Origin: an uncultured Bacteroides sp.
Lineage (GTDB): Bacteria > Bacteroidota > Bacteroidia > Bacteroidales > Bacteroidaceae
Direction: 5' to 3'
DNA length: 64,000 bases
Assembly: GCF_963678425.1 (NCBI RefSeq)
Contig: NZ_OY782855.1
Location: forward strand, 930,001-994,000
Part shown: in pieces, positions 22,550 through 30,566 of the stretch
How the letters are laid out: each line of letters begins with the position of its first letter
How positions within the stretch are numbered: the first letter of the stretch is position 1
Program-made: the position numbers and the translations under genes
Notes under the pieces: model-generated
The model's database searches: none
Told to the model about the DNA's origin: nothing
The model's input: the letters and a program-made list of their open reading frames with translations, nothing else

Positions 22550-24706
22550 ATGGAATATTTACTCTATCTTTCCAGATTTATATATCGCATTCGGTGGTGG
22601 CTAATAATTGTACCTATTGTGCTTACTTTACTGGCTGTTTATTCAACAAAACATATGGGACGGACGTACAATACCAACACAACCGTCTATACAGGGATTA
22701 TTTCAGGCTATACAGTTGAAGCCACCACTGGAGCAGGAATTAATTTAACTCAACAAAACACCACCTTAGATAACATTTTAACCCTTATAACTTCAAAAAG
22801 CACATTAGAAAGAGTCTCTTTACGTCTTTATGCAGAAAACATGATGCATGGTAATCCTAACCAGGACAATAACTATATCCAGGCTTCCACTTACAATGCA
22901 TTATTAAGGATTACTCCAAAAGAAGTGCAAAAACTGATCGATAAAAAAGATGAAAAGAAGACTATCGCCAATTTACGTGCTTATGAAAGGCCCAACTCCA
23001 AAAATTTCATTTTCGGTTTGTTCAATTGGAATCATCCGGATTACAGCTACGGTGCATTATTCAATAAAATAAAAGTGAACAGAATTGGTGGCAGCGATAT
23101 GATAGAGATCAAATTTTCAGGTGGCGATCCGGGCATTGCTTATAACACATTAAAGATCTTAAACGAAGAATTTGTTGAGCAATATCAGGAATTAAGATTT
23201 GGAGAGACTAACAATGTAATCAAATTTTTCGAAGAAGAATTGGCCAAATTATCAAGGCAATTGAATATGTCCGAAGATTCTCTCACTGCTTACAGTTTAA
23301 GCAAGCGGATTATTAATTATGGAGAACAGACAAAGCAAGTGACAGCTCAAAACAGTTCATGGGAACAACGGTGTGAAGATTTCCTTCTTGAATATAACAG
23401 TGCAAAAACGCTGATAACTGAATTAGAAAAAAGGATGGATAGTCATGCCAAATCACTCCGAAACAACGCTGAGTTTATTACCAGAATGCAGAAAATCACA
23501 GATCTGACTTCCAAAGTTACAGATATTGAAGCCTTTAATGATGAAAACTCTTCTAAAAGCCAGGATTTAAAATCTTATAAGAAGCAGTTAAAAGAAGAAG
23601 AAGAAAACTTTAGTAATTTTGCAGAAAAATATAGCAATCAAAAATATACCAAAGAAAAAATCGGCTCAGAAGAGATTCTGGAACAATGGTTTCAGCAGAT
23701 GCTAAATATGGAGAAAGCAGAAGCTAAACTTAAATTAATGGAATCCAGAAAAGGACTGATTGATGATAAATATACTTTTTTTTCACCAATTGGCAATACT
23801 CTGAAACGGAAGGACAGGGAAATTGGCTTTTTGGAGCAGAATTATATGTCTATGCTTAACAGTTTAAATACCGCCCGATTACGCCAGAAAAACCTGCAAA
23901 TGAACTCTGCTACTTTACGAATCATAAATCCCCCCGCATATCCGTTGAATGCAGAAGCTACTAATAGAAAATCAATCGTAATGACAGTTTTCTTTGGCAG
24001 TATTCTCGCCATTTTAGGTTTTTCATTAATTATTGAATTGCTTGATCGAACACTAAGGGATAAGACACGGACTGAAAGATTAACATCTTGTAAGGTTATT
24101 GGAGCTTTCACCGGAAATGAAATTGTTCGTTTCAGGAACTTCAGCAAAGCCAGAAATCAGATTGCATCAAAATTTTTGTGTAATACGCTCCTGAATTACC
24201 TTCCAAGCAACGGGAAGAGAATTATCAACCTACTAAGCACAGAGTCAGGAGATGGTAAATCTTTTATAGGGAAACAACTGGAAGAATACTGGAACTCCAT
24301 TGGATTAAATGTAAAACACATCTCCTGGAATGAAGATTTTCCAAAAGATTCCAGAGAATTCTTGCTGGCAGAATCTGTAACCGATCTGAGCAAATCAACA
24401 GAAGATACCGATATTCTGCTTGTGGAATATCCACCGTTAAAAGAGTGTACAATTCCCAGGACACTAATTAATGATGCTGCATTAAATCTTGTAATTGCAA
24501 GAGCCAATAAAACATGGAAATTAACGGATCAACTTCTACTAAGTCAATTAAAAAAGTTAGCCAGTCCCGAATCTCCTGTTGTCATTTGCTTGAATAAAGC
24601 AGAAAGTAATGTTGTAGAAAGTTTTACCGGACTTCTTCCTCCATACAATAAATTCAAAAAAATAATATATCGATTTTCTCAGTTTGGATTAACAGCTTCA
24701 GAATAA
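22550..24706 (+). CDS. Polysaccharide chain-length protein with vestigial kinase domain
   Basis: 718 residues, Wzc/GumC-like polysaccharide co-polymerase. Membrane helices are near residues 15-30 (WWLIIVPIVLTLLAVY) and 473-495 (IVMTVFFGSILAILGFSLII), with a long periplasmic coiled-coil region between them (about 215-440). The C-terminal cytoplasmic part resembles a BY-kinase/CpsD domain: STESGDGKS is a Walker A with Lys570. I find no second Asp-containing Walker motif, since the aligned stretch reads VKHISWNEDFP, and no C-terminal tyrosine cluster. It likely sets chain length without autokinase activity. It is 10 bases from the TolC-like gene and five from the polymerase gene. Confidence 0.85.
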   Translation: MEYLLYLSRFIYRIRWWLIIVPIVLTLLAVYSTKHMGRTYNTNTTVYTGIISGYTVEATTGAGINLTQQNTTLDNILTLITSKSTLERVSLRLYAENMMHGNPNQDNNYIQASTYNALLRITPKEVQKLIDKKDEKKTIANLRAYERPNSKNFIFGLFNWNHPDYSYGALFNKIKVNRIGGSDMIEIKFSGGDPGIAYNTLKILNEEFVEQYQELRFGETNNVIKFFEEELAKLSRQLNMSEDSLTAYSLSKRIINYGEQTKQVTAQNSSWEQRCEDFLLEYNSAKTLITELEKRMDSHAKSLRNNAEFITRMQKITDLTSKVTDIEAFNDENSSKSQDLKSYKKQLKEEEENFSNFAEKYSNQKYTKEKIGSEEILEQWFQQMLNMEKAEAKLKLMESRKGLIDDKYTFFSPIGNTLKRKDREIGFLEQNYMSMLNSLNTARLRQKNLQMNSATLRIINPPAYPLNAEATNRKSIVMTVFFGSILAILGFSLIIELLDRTLRDKTRTERLTSCKVIGAFTGNEIVRFRNFSKARNQIASKFLCNTLLNYLPSNGKRIINLLSTESGDGKSFIGKQLEEYWNSIGLNVKHISWNEDFPKDSREFLLAESVTDLSKSTEDTDILLVEYPPLKECTIPRTLINDAALNLVIARANKTWKLTDQLLLSQLKKLASPESPVVICLNKAESNVVESFTGLLPPYNKFKKIIYRFSQFGLTASE

Positions 24707-24711
24707 AAAAA

Positions 24712-26169
24712 ATGCTAACATTTATAAAAAATATAACTAAATTAATATTGCCCAAAATATTTGTATATGCAGGCTTACTGATATTTATTGTTATATTTTA
24801 CAAAGCAACAATGCAAAGAGGCTGTAATTTCGGATATATTATAGTCTCTATGCCGTTTGTTGCTGTAGGACTATATTTATTATTAAAAAATCCGCTATGG
24901 AGTTTTATAATTCTCTTTATTTGCAATTATTTTATAATGGGGATTACCCGGTATATCACACTTCCTGTTCCAATAAGTGTATTTATGGATTCTGTTATTT
25001 CATTCATCTTTTTAGCTCTTATTTTAAAAACAATTCACACAAGAATAGAATGGAAAAGAGTATTAAATCCTTTAACTTTAATAATATTCATTTGGTTAAT
25101 TTTCTGTATAATAGAGCTATTAAATCCTAAATTAATATCTTTTGCTGATTGGTTTACCAAAGTTCGTTCAATTGCTTTTTACCCTATTATATTAATAGTT
25201 TTAGTTTCTGTTTTACTTAATAAATATAAGCACATTAAACTTATATTATTGATGTGGTCTGTTTTAACTCTTCTAGCAGCATTAAAAGGATACTGGCAAA
25301 AAAACCATGGATTTGATTCTGCTGAACTAATATGGCTTTATAACGGAGGAGCAAAAACTCATTTTATCAGTACAGGAATTCGCTATTTTTCTTTTTTCTC
25401 TGATGCCGGTAACTATGGCTCAAATATGGGCTTTTCACTAGTGGTATTTTCCATTGCTGCTTTTTATATAAAAAACAAATGGCTTAAAATTTATTTTTTG
25501 ATTGTAGCATTGGCTGGAGGATATGGAATGGTTATATCAGGAACCCGTGGAGCATTAGCTGTTCCATTTGCAGGATATGCAATTTTTATACTACTATCTA
25601 AGAAATGGGAATTTGCTTTTTATTCTTTATTTATACTAGTATCTGCTATTTGTTTTCTTAATTTTACCACAATTGGAAATAATAACCAAACAATCAAGAG
25701 AATGCGTTCTGGTCTCGATACAAATGATGCTTCTTTAAATGTAAGATTAGAAAATCAAAAGAAATTAAAAGAGTACTTAAAAGATCTTCCGTTCGGAGCA
25801 GGTATAGGATTCGGTAATACCCCAGATATAAACAGCCCTGATTATGAATTTTCAGGAATTCCAAGTGACTCATGGCTAGTAAGAGTATGGATACAAACAG
25901 GAGTAGTCGGATTATCCTTATATATTATACTTCTATCTGCAGGAATTATATCAGGTGGATATATTATTCTTTTTAAAATAAAGGACAAAGAATTAGGAGG
26001 GGTATTAGCAGCTTTATTGGCAGGAGTAGTGGGTATGACTGCCTCCGCCTCAGGAAACGAGATATTAGGGCAATACCCAACCTGTTACCTTTATTTTATA
26101 TGCTTCGCAATTGTCTTTATGGGCAAATATTACGATAAAGAATTAGAAGAACATGAGCAACTTACCTGA
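24712..26169 (+). CDS. O-antigen polymerase/ligase-like membrane protein (Wzy-like)
   Basis: 485 residues with about 11 to 12 hydrophobic helices. The motif SGTRGALAVPFAGYAIFILL in the second half and a large outside loop (about residues 320-390, ending GIGFGNTPDINSPDYEF) fit the Wzy/WaaL family, which polymerises or ligates glycan repeat units in the periplasm. Sequence alone does not separate polymerase from ligase. Placement next to the chain-length protein favours polymerase. It overlaps the next gene by 17 bases. Confidence 0.85.
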   Translation: MLTFIKNITKLILPKIFVYAGLLIFIVIFYKATMQRGCNFGYIIVSMPFVAVGLYLLLKNPLWSFIILFICNYFIMGITRYITLPVPISVFMDSVISFIFLALILKTIHTRIEWKRVLNPLTLIIFIWLIFCIIELLNPKLISFADWFTKVRSIAFYPIILIVLVSVLLNKYKHIKLILLMWSVLTLLAALKGYWQKNHGFDSAELIWLYNGGAKTHFISTGIRYFSFFSDAGNYGSNMGFSLVVFSIAAFYIKNKWLKIYFLIVALAGGYGMVISGTRGALAVPFAGYAIFILLSKKWEFAFYSLFILVSAICFLNFTTIGNNNQTIKRMRSGLDTNDASLNVRLENQKKLKEYLKDLPFGAGIGFGNTPDINSPDYEFSGIPSDSWLVRVWIQTGVVGLSLYIILLSAGIISGGYIILFKIKDKELGGVLAALLAGVVGMTASASGNEILGQYPTCYLYFICFAIVFMGKYYDKELEEHEQLT

Positions 26170-27052
26170 GCTATCCATCATCACCGTAAATTACAATGGA
26201 TTGAAAGATACATGTGAGTTTATTGAATCGATCCAAAAGTACGTATTGTCTCTTTCCTGGGAAATAATTGTGGTCGATAATGCTTCCAGAATTAATGAAG
26301 CTGTAATTCTGAAAGAGAGATATCCATATATAATAACCATTCGCAGTGAAAAAAATCTGGGCTTTTCCGGAGGAAATAACTTAGGTATAAAAGAGGCAAA
26401 AGGAAAATATATTTTCTTACTAAACAACGATACTTTTATAGAAGAAGATACTTTTAACTTTCTTATTGAACGATTGAACAGCAATCCTAAAATAGGCGCT
26501 GTTTCGCCCAAGATAAAATTCGCGTTTCCTCCTCGCAATATTCAGTTCGCAGGATATATACCTCTTACAACAATTACCTTACGTAATGACCTGATTGGCT
26601 TCGGAGAACAAGATTGCGGACAGTACAAGATTCCGGTTTGTACTCCATATTGTCATGGCGCAGCTATGATAATAAAAAAAGAGGTGATTGATAAAGTAGG
26701 ATATATGCCCGAAATTTATTTTCTTTACTACGAAGAGCTGGACTGGTGTACTCAAATAACAAATGTGGGATATGAATTGTGGTACGAGCCACGCTGTACT
26801 GTATATCACAAAGAAAGTCAAAGTACGGGCCAAGAAAGCTATCTGCGTACTTTTTATCTTACCCGTAACCGTCTTTTATATGCCTGGCGAAACAGATGCG
26901 GAATCACCCGATGGATCTCTATCTTGTATCAAATGCTAGTTGCTGCTCCAAAGAATACGCTGCTCTTTCTTTTAAAAGGAAGAGCAGACTTAGCAAAAGC
27001 AACATTCAAAGGAATAGTTGCATTTATAAAATTAGAATACAAACTCGGTTAG
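26153..27052 (+). CDS. Family 2 glycosyltransferase (rhamnosyltransferase-like)
   Basis: 299 residues, GT-A fold. LSIITVNYNGLKDT begins the nucleotide-sugar fold, IIVVDNAS and LGFSGGNNLGIKEAKGKYIFLLNNDTFIEED contain the metal-binding DxD-type site (NND), and YYEELDWCTQ is the catalytic-acid region seen in rhamnosyltransferase-like GT2 enzymes. No membrane helix is strong. It adds a sugar to the lipid-linked repeat unit; the sugar is not predictable. It overlaps the polymerase gene. Confidence 0.87.
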   Translation: MSNLPELSIITVNYNGLKDTCEFIESIQKYVLSLSWEIIVVDNASRINEAVILKERYPYIITIRSEKNLGFSGGNNLGIKEAKGKYIFLLNNDTFIEEDTFNFLIERLNSNPKIGAVSPKIKFAFPPRNIQFAGYIPLTTITLRNDLIGFGEQDCGQYKIPVCTPYCHGAAMIIKKEVIDKVGYMPEIYFLYYEELDWCTQITNVGYELWYEPRCTVYHKESQSTGQESYLRTFYLTRNRLLYAWRNRCGITRWISILYQMLVAAPKNTLLFLLKGRADLAKATFKGIVAFIKLEYKLG

Positions 27053-27055
27053 CGT

Positions 27056-28225
27056 ATGGATGAACTGATTATTATAGACACATTAGATACTATACTCTTT
27101 TTTCTAATGGCAATCTCCGTGGGATATCTTTTTGTGTTTGCAGTTGCAAGCATGTCAAGAATGAACTACTCCTATCCTCTTGCGAAGAAAAAATACCGTT
27201 TCGCTATACTTTTCCCAGCTTACAAAGAAGATAAGGTAATAGAACAGACCATGCAATCCTTCTTGCAACAAGAGTATCTCAAAGAGAGCTATGATGTTGT
27301 TGTGATCTCCGATAAAATGAAAGACAGTACAAATCAAAGACTTCGGCAATTACCCATAGATTTACTGATCGTTGATTTTGAAAACAGTTCGAAAGCAAAA
27401 GCACTAAATTTTGGAATGGATCAGTTAGCAGATCGTGAATATGATATGATTGTGATTCTGGATGCAGATAACACTGTTCAACCAAATTTTCTGCAGCAAA
27501 TCAGCAATGCGTATGAATCCGGTGCAAATGTTATTCAGGCTCACCGCATGGCAAAGAACCTGAATACAAGTACAGCCATTCTGGATGCAGTCAGTGAGGA
27601 GATCAACAATTCTATTTTCCGGAAAGGACACGTAAAACTGGGATTATCTTCAGCCTTAATTGGTTCAGGAATGGTTTTTGAATATGGATGGTTCAAAGAG
27701 AATATTAAGAAAGTATCATCAGCCGGCGAAGATAAAGAATTGGAAATGTTGCTCCTAAAACAAAGAGTTTATATTGATTACATGGATAATATTCCGGTTT
27801 ATGATGAAAAAACACAAAAAGAAAATGCATTCAACAATCAGCGCCGCAGGTGGTTGTCTGCACAATTTGCATCCTTGTGGGAAGCATTGCCGGACTTACC
27901 TGATGCTATTTTTACAAGAAACATTGACTATTGTGATAAAATATTCCAATGGATGATGCTTCCTCGTGTGCTTATGATCGGAGTTATCGGACTACTATCT
28001 ATAGCTACAACATTTATAAACTGGGAATGGTCAATAAAGTGGTGGATACTATTATTGATTCTATTTGGAGCTTTATGCATGGCTATTCCAGATTATCTGG
28101 TCAATAAGCCATTTAAAAAAGCTATAATAAAAGTCCCCTTACTTGCATTTATGATGTTTTTAAACCTTTTCAGGACCAAAGGAGTTAATAAAAAGTTTAT
28201 TCATACAGAACATGGTGAGCATTAA
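27056..28225 (+). CDS. Membrane glycosyltransferase, family 2
   Basis: 389 residues. An N-terminal membrane helix (about 14-32) precedes the GT2 domain: FAILFPAYKEDKVIEQTMQS, VVISDKM, SKAKALNFGMDQL, VILDADNTVQPNFLQQ (DADN metal site) and QRRRWLSAQF (QxxRW-type motif of processive or hyaluronan-synthase-like enzymes). Two more helices follow at about 300-345. It starts three bases after the previous gene. It may be processive or may transfer a single sugar. Confidence 0.85.
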   Translation: MDELIIIDTLDTILFFLMAISVGYLFVFAVASMSRMNYSYPLAKKKYRFAILFPAYKEDKVIEQTMQSFLQQEYLKESYDVVVISDKMKDSTNQRLRQLPIDLLIVDFENSSKAKALNFGMDQLADREYDMIVILDADNTVQPNFLQQISNAYESGANVIQAHRMAKNLNTSTAILDAVSEEINNSIFRKGHVKLGLSSALIGSGMVFEYGWFKENIKKVSSAGEDKELEMLLLKQRVYIDYMDNIPVYDEKTQKENAFNNQRRRWLSAQFASLWEALPDLPDAIFTRNIDYCDKIFQWMMLPRVLMIGVIGLLSIATTFINWEWSIKWWILLLILFGALCMAIPDYLVNKPFKKAIIKVPLLAFMMFLNLFRTKGVNKKFIHTEHGEH

Positions 28226-28235
28226 TACAAAAAAC

Positions 28236-28862
28236 ATGAAAACTCAACAAATAAAAAAAAGATTAAAACAGAATCCTTATATAAAACATCTGGTGCTGAA
28301 CTTTATTATGCATCCTGTAAAAACTCGTCCGCAATGGTGGATAAGGATGTTTCAGTTTGCCTATTTAAAAAGAGGAAAAGGTTCTGTTATATATCACAGT
28401 GTGCGGAAAGACCTTGTTCCTTTTAATCGATTTGTATTGGGAAATTATTCTATTGTAGAAGATTTTTCCTGCATAAATAATGCTGTGGGCGATCTTATTA
28501 TAGGAAACAACTCCCGTATAGGATTAGGGAACACAATAATTGGTCCTGTAAAGATAGGGAACGAGGTAAATATAGCACAAAACGTAGTAATCTCAGGACT
28601 TAATCATAATTTTCTAGATCCTGATAAAACCATTGCATCACAAGGTGTATCTACTTTATCTATTCTGATTGAAGATGATGCATGGATAGGTGCTAATTCC
28701 GTAATTCTGGCAGGTACAAAAATTGGAAAGCATAGTGTTATCGCTGCAGGTAGCATTGTTACCCGTTCAGTACCTCCTTTCAGTGTGGTAGCCGGAAATC
28801 CTGCAAAAATTATCAAACAGTACGATTTCGAGAAAAAAGAGTGGATTAATTTAAAAAGCTAA
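28236..28862 (+). CDS. Left-handed beta-helix acyltransferase (WcaF-like)
   Basis: 208 residues from the ATG at 28236; an ATG at 28212 inside the previous gene would add eight residues. Hexapeptide repeats run from about residue 70 to 185 (DLIIGNNSRIGLGNTIIGPV, then IGNEVNIAQNVVISGLNHN with the catalytic His, and DAWIGANSVILAGTKIGKHS). It probably O-acetylates a sugar of the exopolysaccharide. It is the last gene of the module. Confidence 0.88.
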   Translation: MKTQQIKKRLKQNPYIKHLVLNFIMHPVKTRPQWWIRMFQFAYLKRGKGSVIYHSVRKDLVPFNRFVLGNYSIVEDFSCINNAVGDLIIGNNSRIGLGNTIIGPVKIGNEVNIAQNVVISGLNHNFLDPDKTIASQGVSTLSILIEDDAWIGANSVILAGTKIGKHSVIAAGSIVTRSVPPFSVVAGNPAKIIKQYDFEKKEWINLKS

Positions 28863-28965
28863 AAAGTACTATTTCTTAAAACAAGATTAAAAATTAATTG
28901 TTATCTTAGGATATGTTTTTCAAAAAAACACTATCAATAATAAACTTAATATAGGAGATAATATT

Positions 28966-29568
28966 ATGGAATTAAGTTTTAAAGAAGCTTTAAAGAATCG
29001 GAGAACATATTACACAATCAGTAACAAATCCCTTGTATCCGATCAGGAGATTGAAGATATTGTAAACTATGCCGTTACTCATGTACCTTCAGCATTCAAT
29101 TCACAATCTACAAGAGTGGTGCTTTTACTGGGTGAGAATCATAAGAAATTGTGGAACATCACTAAGTATATTCTTCGAAAGATTGTTCCTGCAGAAGCTT
29201 TTCCCGCCACAGAAGGAAAGATTGACGAAGCTTTTGCTGCCGGTTATGGCACTGTACTCTATTTCGAAGATCAAGATGTGATTACAGGGTTACAGAAAGC
29301 TTTCCCTGCTTATGCAGAAAAATTTCCAATCTGGTCAAACCACACCTCAGCCATGCATCAGCTTACTATTTGGACAATGCTTGAAGAAGCCGGATTTGGA
29401 GCATCTCTGCAACATTATAACCCACTGATTGACGAAGCTGTAGCAAAAGAATGGAATCTTCCTTCAACGTGGAAACTGGTTGCCGAAATGCCATTTGGTG
29501 TTCCAACTCAGGAAGCCGGTGAGAAAGAATTCAAGCCATTGGGCGAACGGATTAAAGTTTTTAAATAA
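28966..29568 (+). CDS. Nitroreductase family protein
   Basis: 200 residues, an FMN-binding nitroreductase-like oxidoreductase. The N-terminus FKEALKNRRTYYTISNKS holds the usual FMN phosphate-binding RR(T/S) motif. HVPSAFNSQSTRVVLLLG, GYGTVLYFEDQD, WTMLEEAGFGASLQHYNPLID and the C-terminal KLVAEMPFGVP match the subgroup related to YdgI/Frm2-like proteins. The physiological substrate is unknown. A 103-base gap separates it from the exopolysaccharide genes, so it is not clearly in their operon. Confidence 0.88.
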   Translation: MELSFKEALKNRRTYYTISNKSLVSDQEIEDIVNYAVTHVPSAFNSQSTRVVLLLGENHKKLWNITKYILRKIVPAEAFPATEGKIDEAFAAGYGTVLYFEDQDVITGLQKAFPAYAEKFPIWSNHTSAMHQLTIWTMLEEAGFGASLQHYNPLIDEAVAKEWNLPSTWKLVAEMPFGVPTQEAGEKEFKPLGERIKVFK

Positions 29569-29599
29569 GGCAATCGCTTTTCTATGAAGAAAGAATAAG

Positions 29600-30517
29600 A
29601 TGAAAAAGATTGTAATTTTAATATGCATAACAATTATATCTGCCGGATGTATCGGGAATAAGAAGGAACAAATGCAAATATCAAAAACGAAAGAGCAAAT
29701 ATTTCATTTGCCTGAAATACCTTCTATGCTGATTACTCCTCAGAAACGTGCAGAGTATCTGGCAAAACATTATTGGGATCATTTTCCATTTACTGATACT
29801 TATTATAAATCAGGAATCATAGAGCCGATCTTTGCCGATTTTATAGGTGTCTTACCACATACAAATTATTCTACCGCTTGCTCCGGCATAAAAACATTAA
29901 TGAAAAAAGCAGAAATTAATGTTCAGCTATATTCTTATCTGGGTGAATTGGCTGAAAAATATTTATACAATTCCGAGTCGCCGATGCATAATGAAGAATT
30001 GTATATTCCTTTTTTAGAAAGTATAGTTAAATCGCCGGTAATTGATAATATACATAAAAGCTCTTATAAACAACAACTGGTTATGGCATTAAAAAACCGT
30101 CCGGGCAGCATGGCTACAAACTTTATATACACTCTTGTATCTGGTAGAAGTTATGCTCTATCTGCTTTAAAAAGCGAATACACATTACTTTTTTTTAATA
30201 ATCCGGATTGTGAGGATTGTCTGGAAATAAAGAACAAAATAATTTCTTCTTCCGTTTTAACAGCATCACAAAATAAGAATAAAAAAATAACAATACTTTC
30301 TATTTATCCCGATGAAGAGCTGCATATATGGAAAGAACATCTGTCGGATTATCCTTCAAACTGGATTAATGGTTATGATAAAAAGCTGAATATACGCAAC
30401 AAGGAGCTATACGATTTAACAAAAATGCCAACTTTATATCTTCTCGATAAAGAAAAACATGTGCTTCTTAAAAACACTTCAATAGAAACATTAGAAAATT
30501 ATCTTGAAAAGATATAA
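29600..30517 (+). CDS. DUF5106 / thioredoxin-like lipoprotein
   Basis: 305 residues. A lipoprotein signal ends at IISAGC. Residues about 45-180 match the helical DUF5106 family of Bacteroides (PQKRAEYLAKHYWDHFPFTD). The C-terminal 120 residues form a thioredoxin-like domain with FFNNPDCEDCLEIKNKI, where CEDC takes the CxxC position, and the cis-Pro region TKMPTLYLLDKEKHVLL. It is probably a periplasmic or surface thiol-disulfide protein. It lies 31 bases after the nitroreductase gene and may be cotranscribed with it. Confidence 0.82.
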   Translation: MKKIVILICITIISAGCIGNKKEQMQISKTKEQIFHLPEIPSMLITPQKRAEYLAKHYWDHFPFTDTYYKSGIIEPIFADFIGVLPHTNYSTACSGIKTLMKKAEINVQLYSYLGELAEKYLYNSESPMHNEELYIPFLESIVKSPVIDNIHKSSYKQQLVMALKNRPGSMATNFIYTLVSGRSYALSALKSEYTLLFFNNPDCEDCLEIKNKIISSSVLTASQNKNKKITILSIYPDEELHIWKEHLSDYPSNWINGYDKKLNIRNKELYDLTKMPTLYLLDKEKHVLLKNTSIETLENYLEKI

Positions 30518-30553
30518 AAAGAACGGCTTACTTCCATAGCAAACCGTTCTTTT
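30517..30553. terminator. Shared terminator between convergent genes
   Basis: AAAAGAACGG (30517-30526) pairs with CCGTTCTTTT (30544-30553). A and T runs on both outer sides allow termination for both the lipoprotein gene (plus) and the fimbrial operon (minus). Confidence 0.8.
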
Positions 30554-30566
30554 AAAGTATAACATA

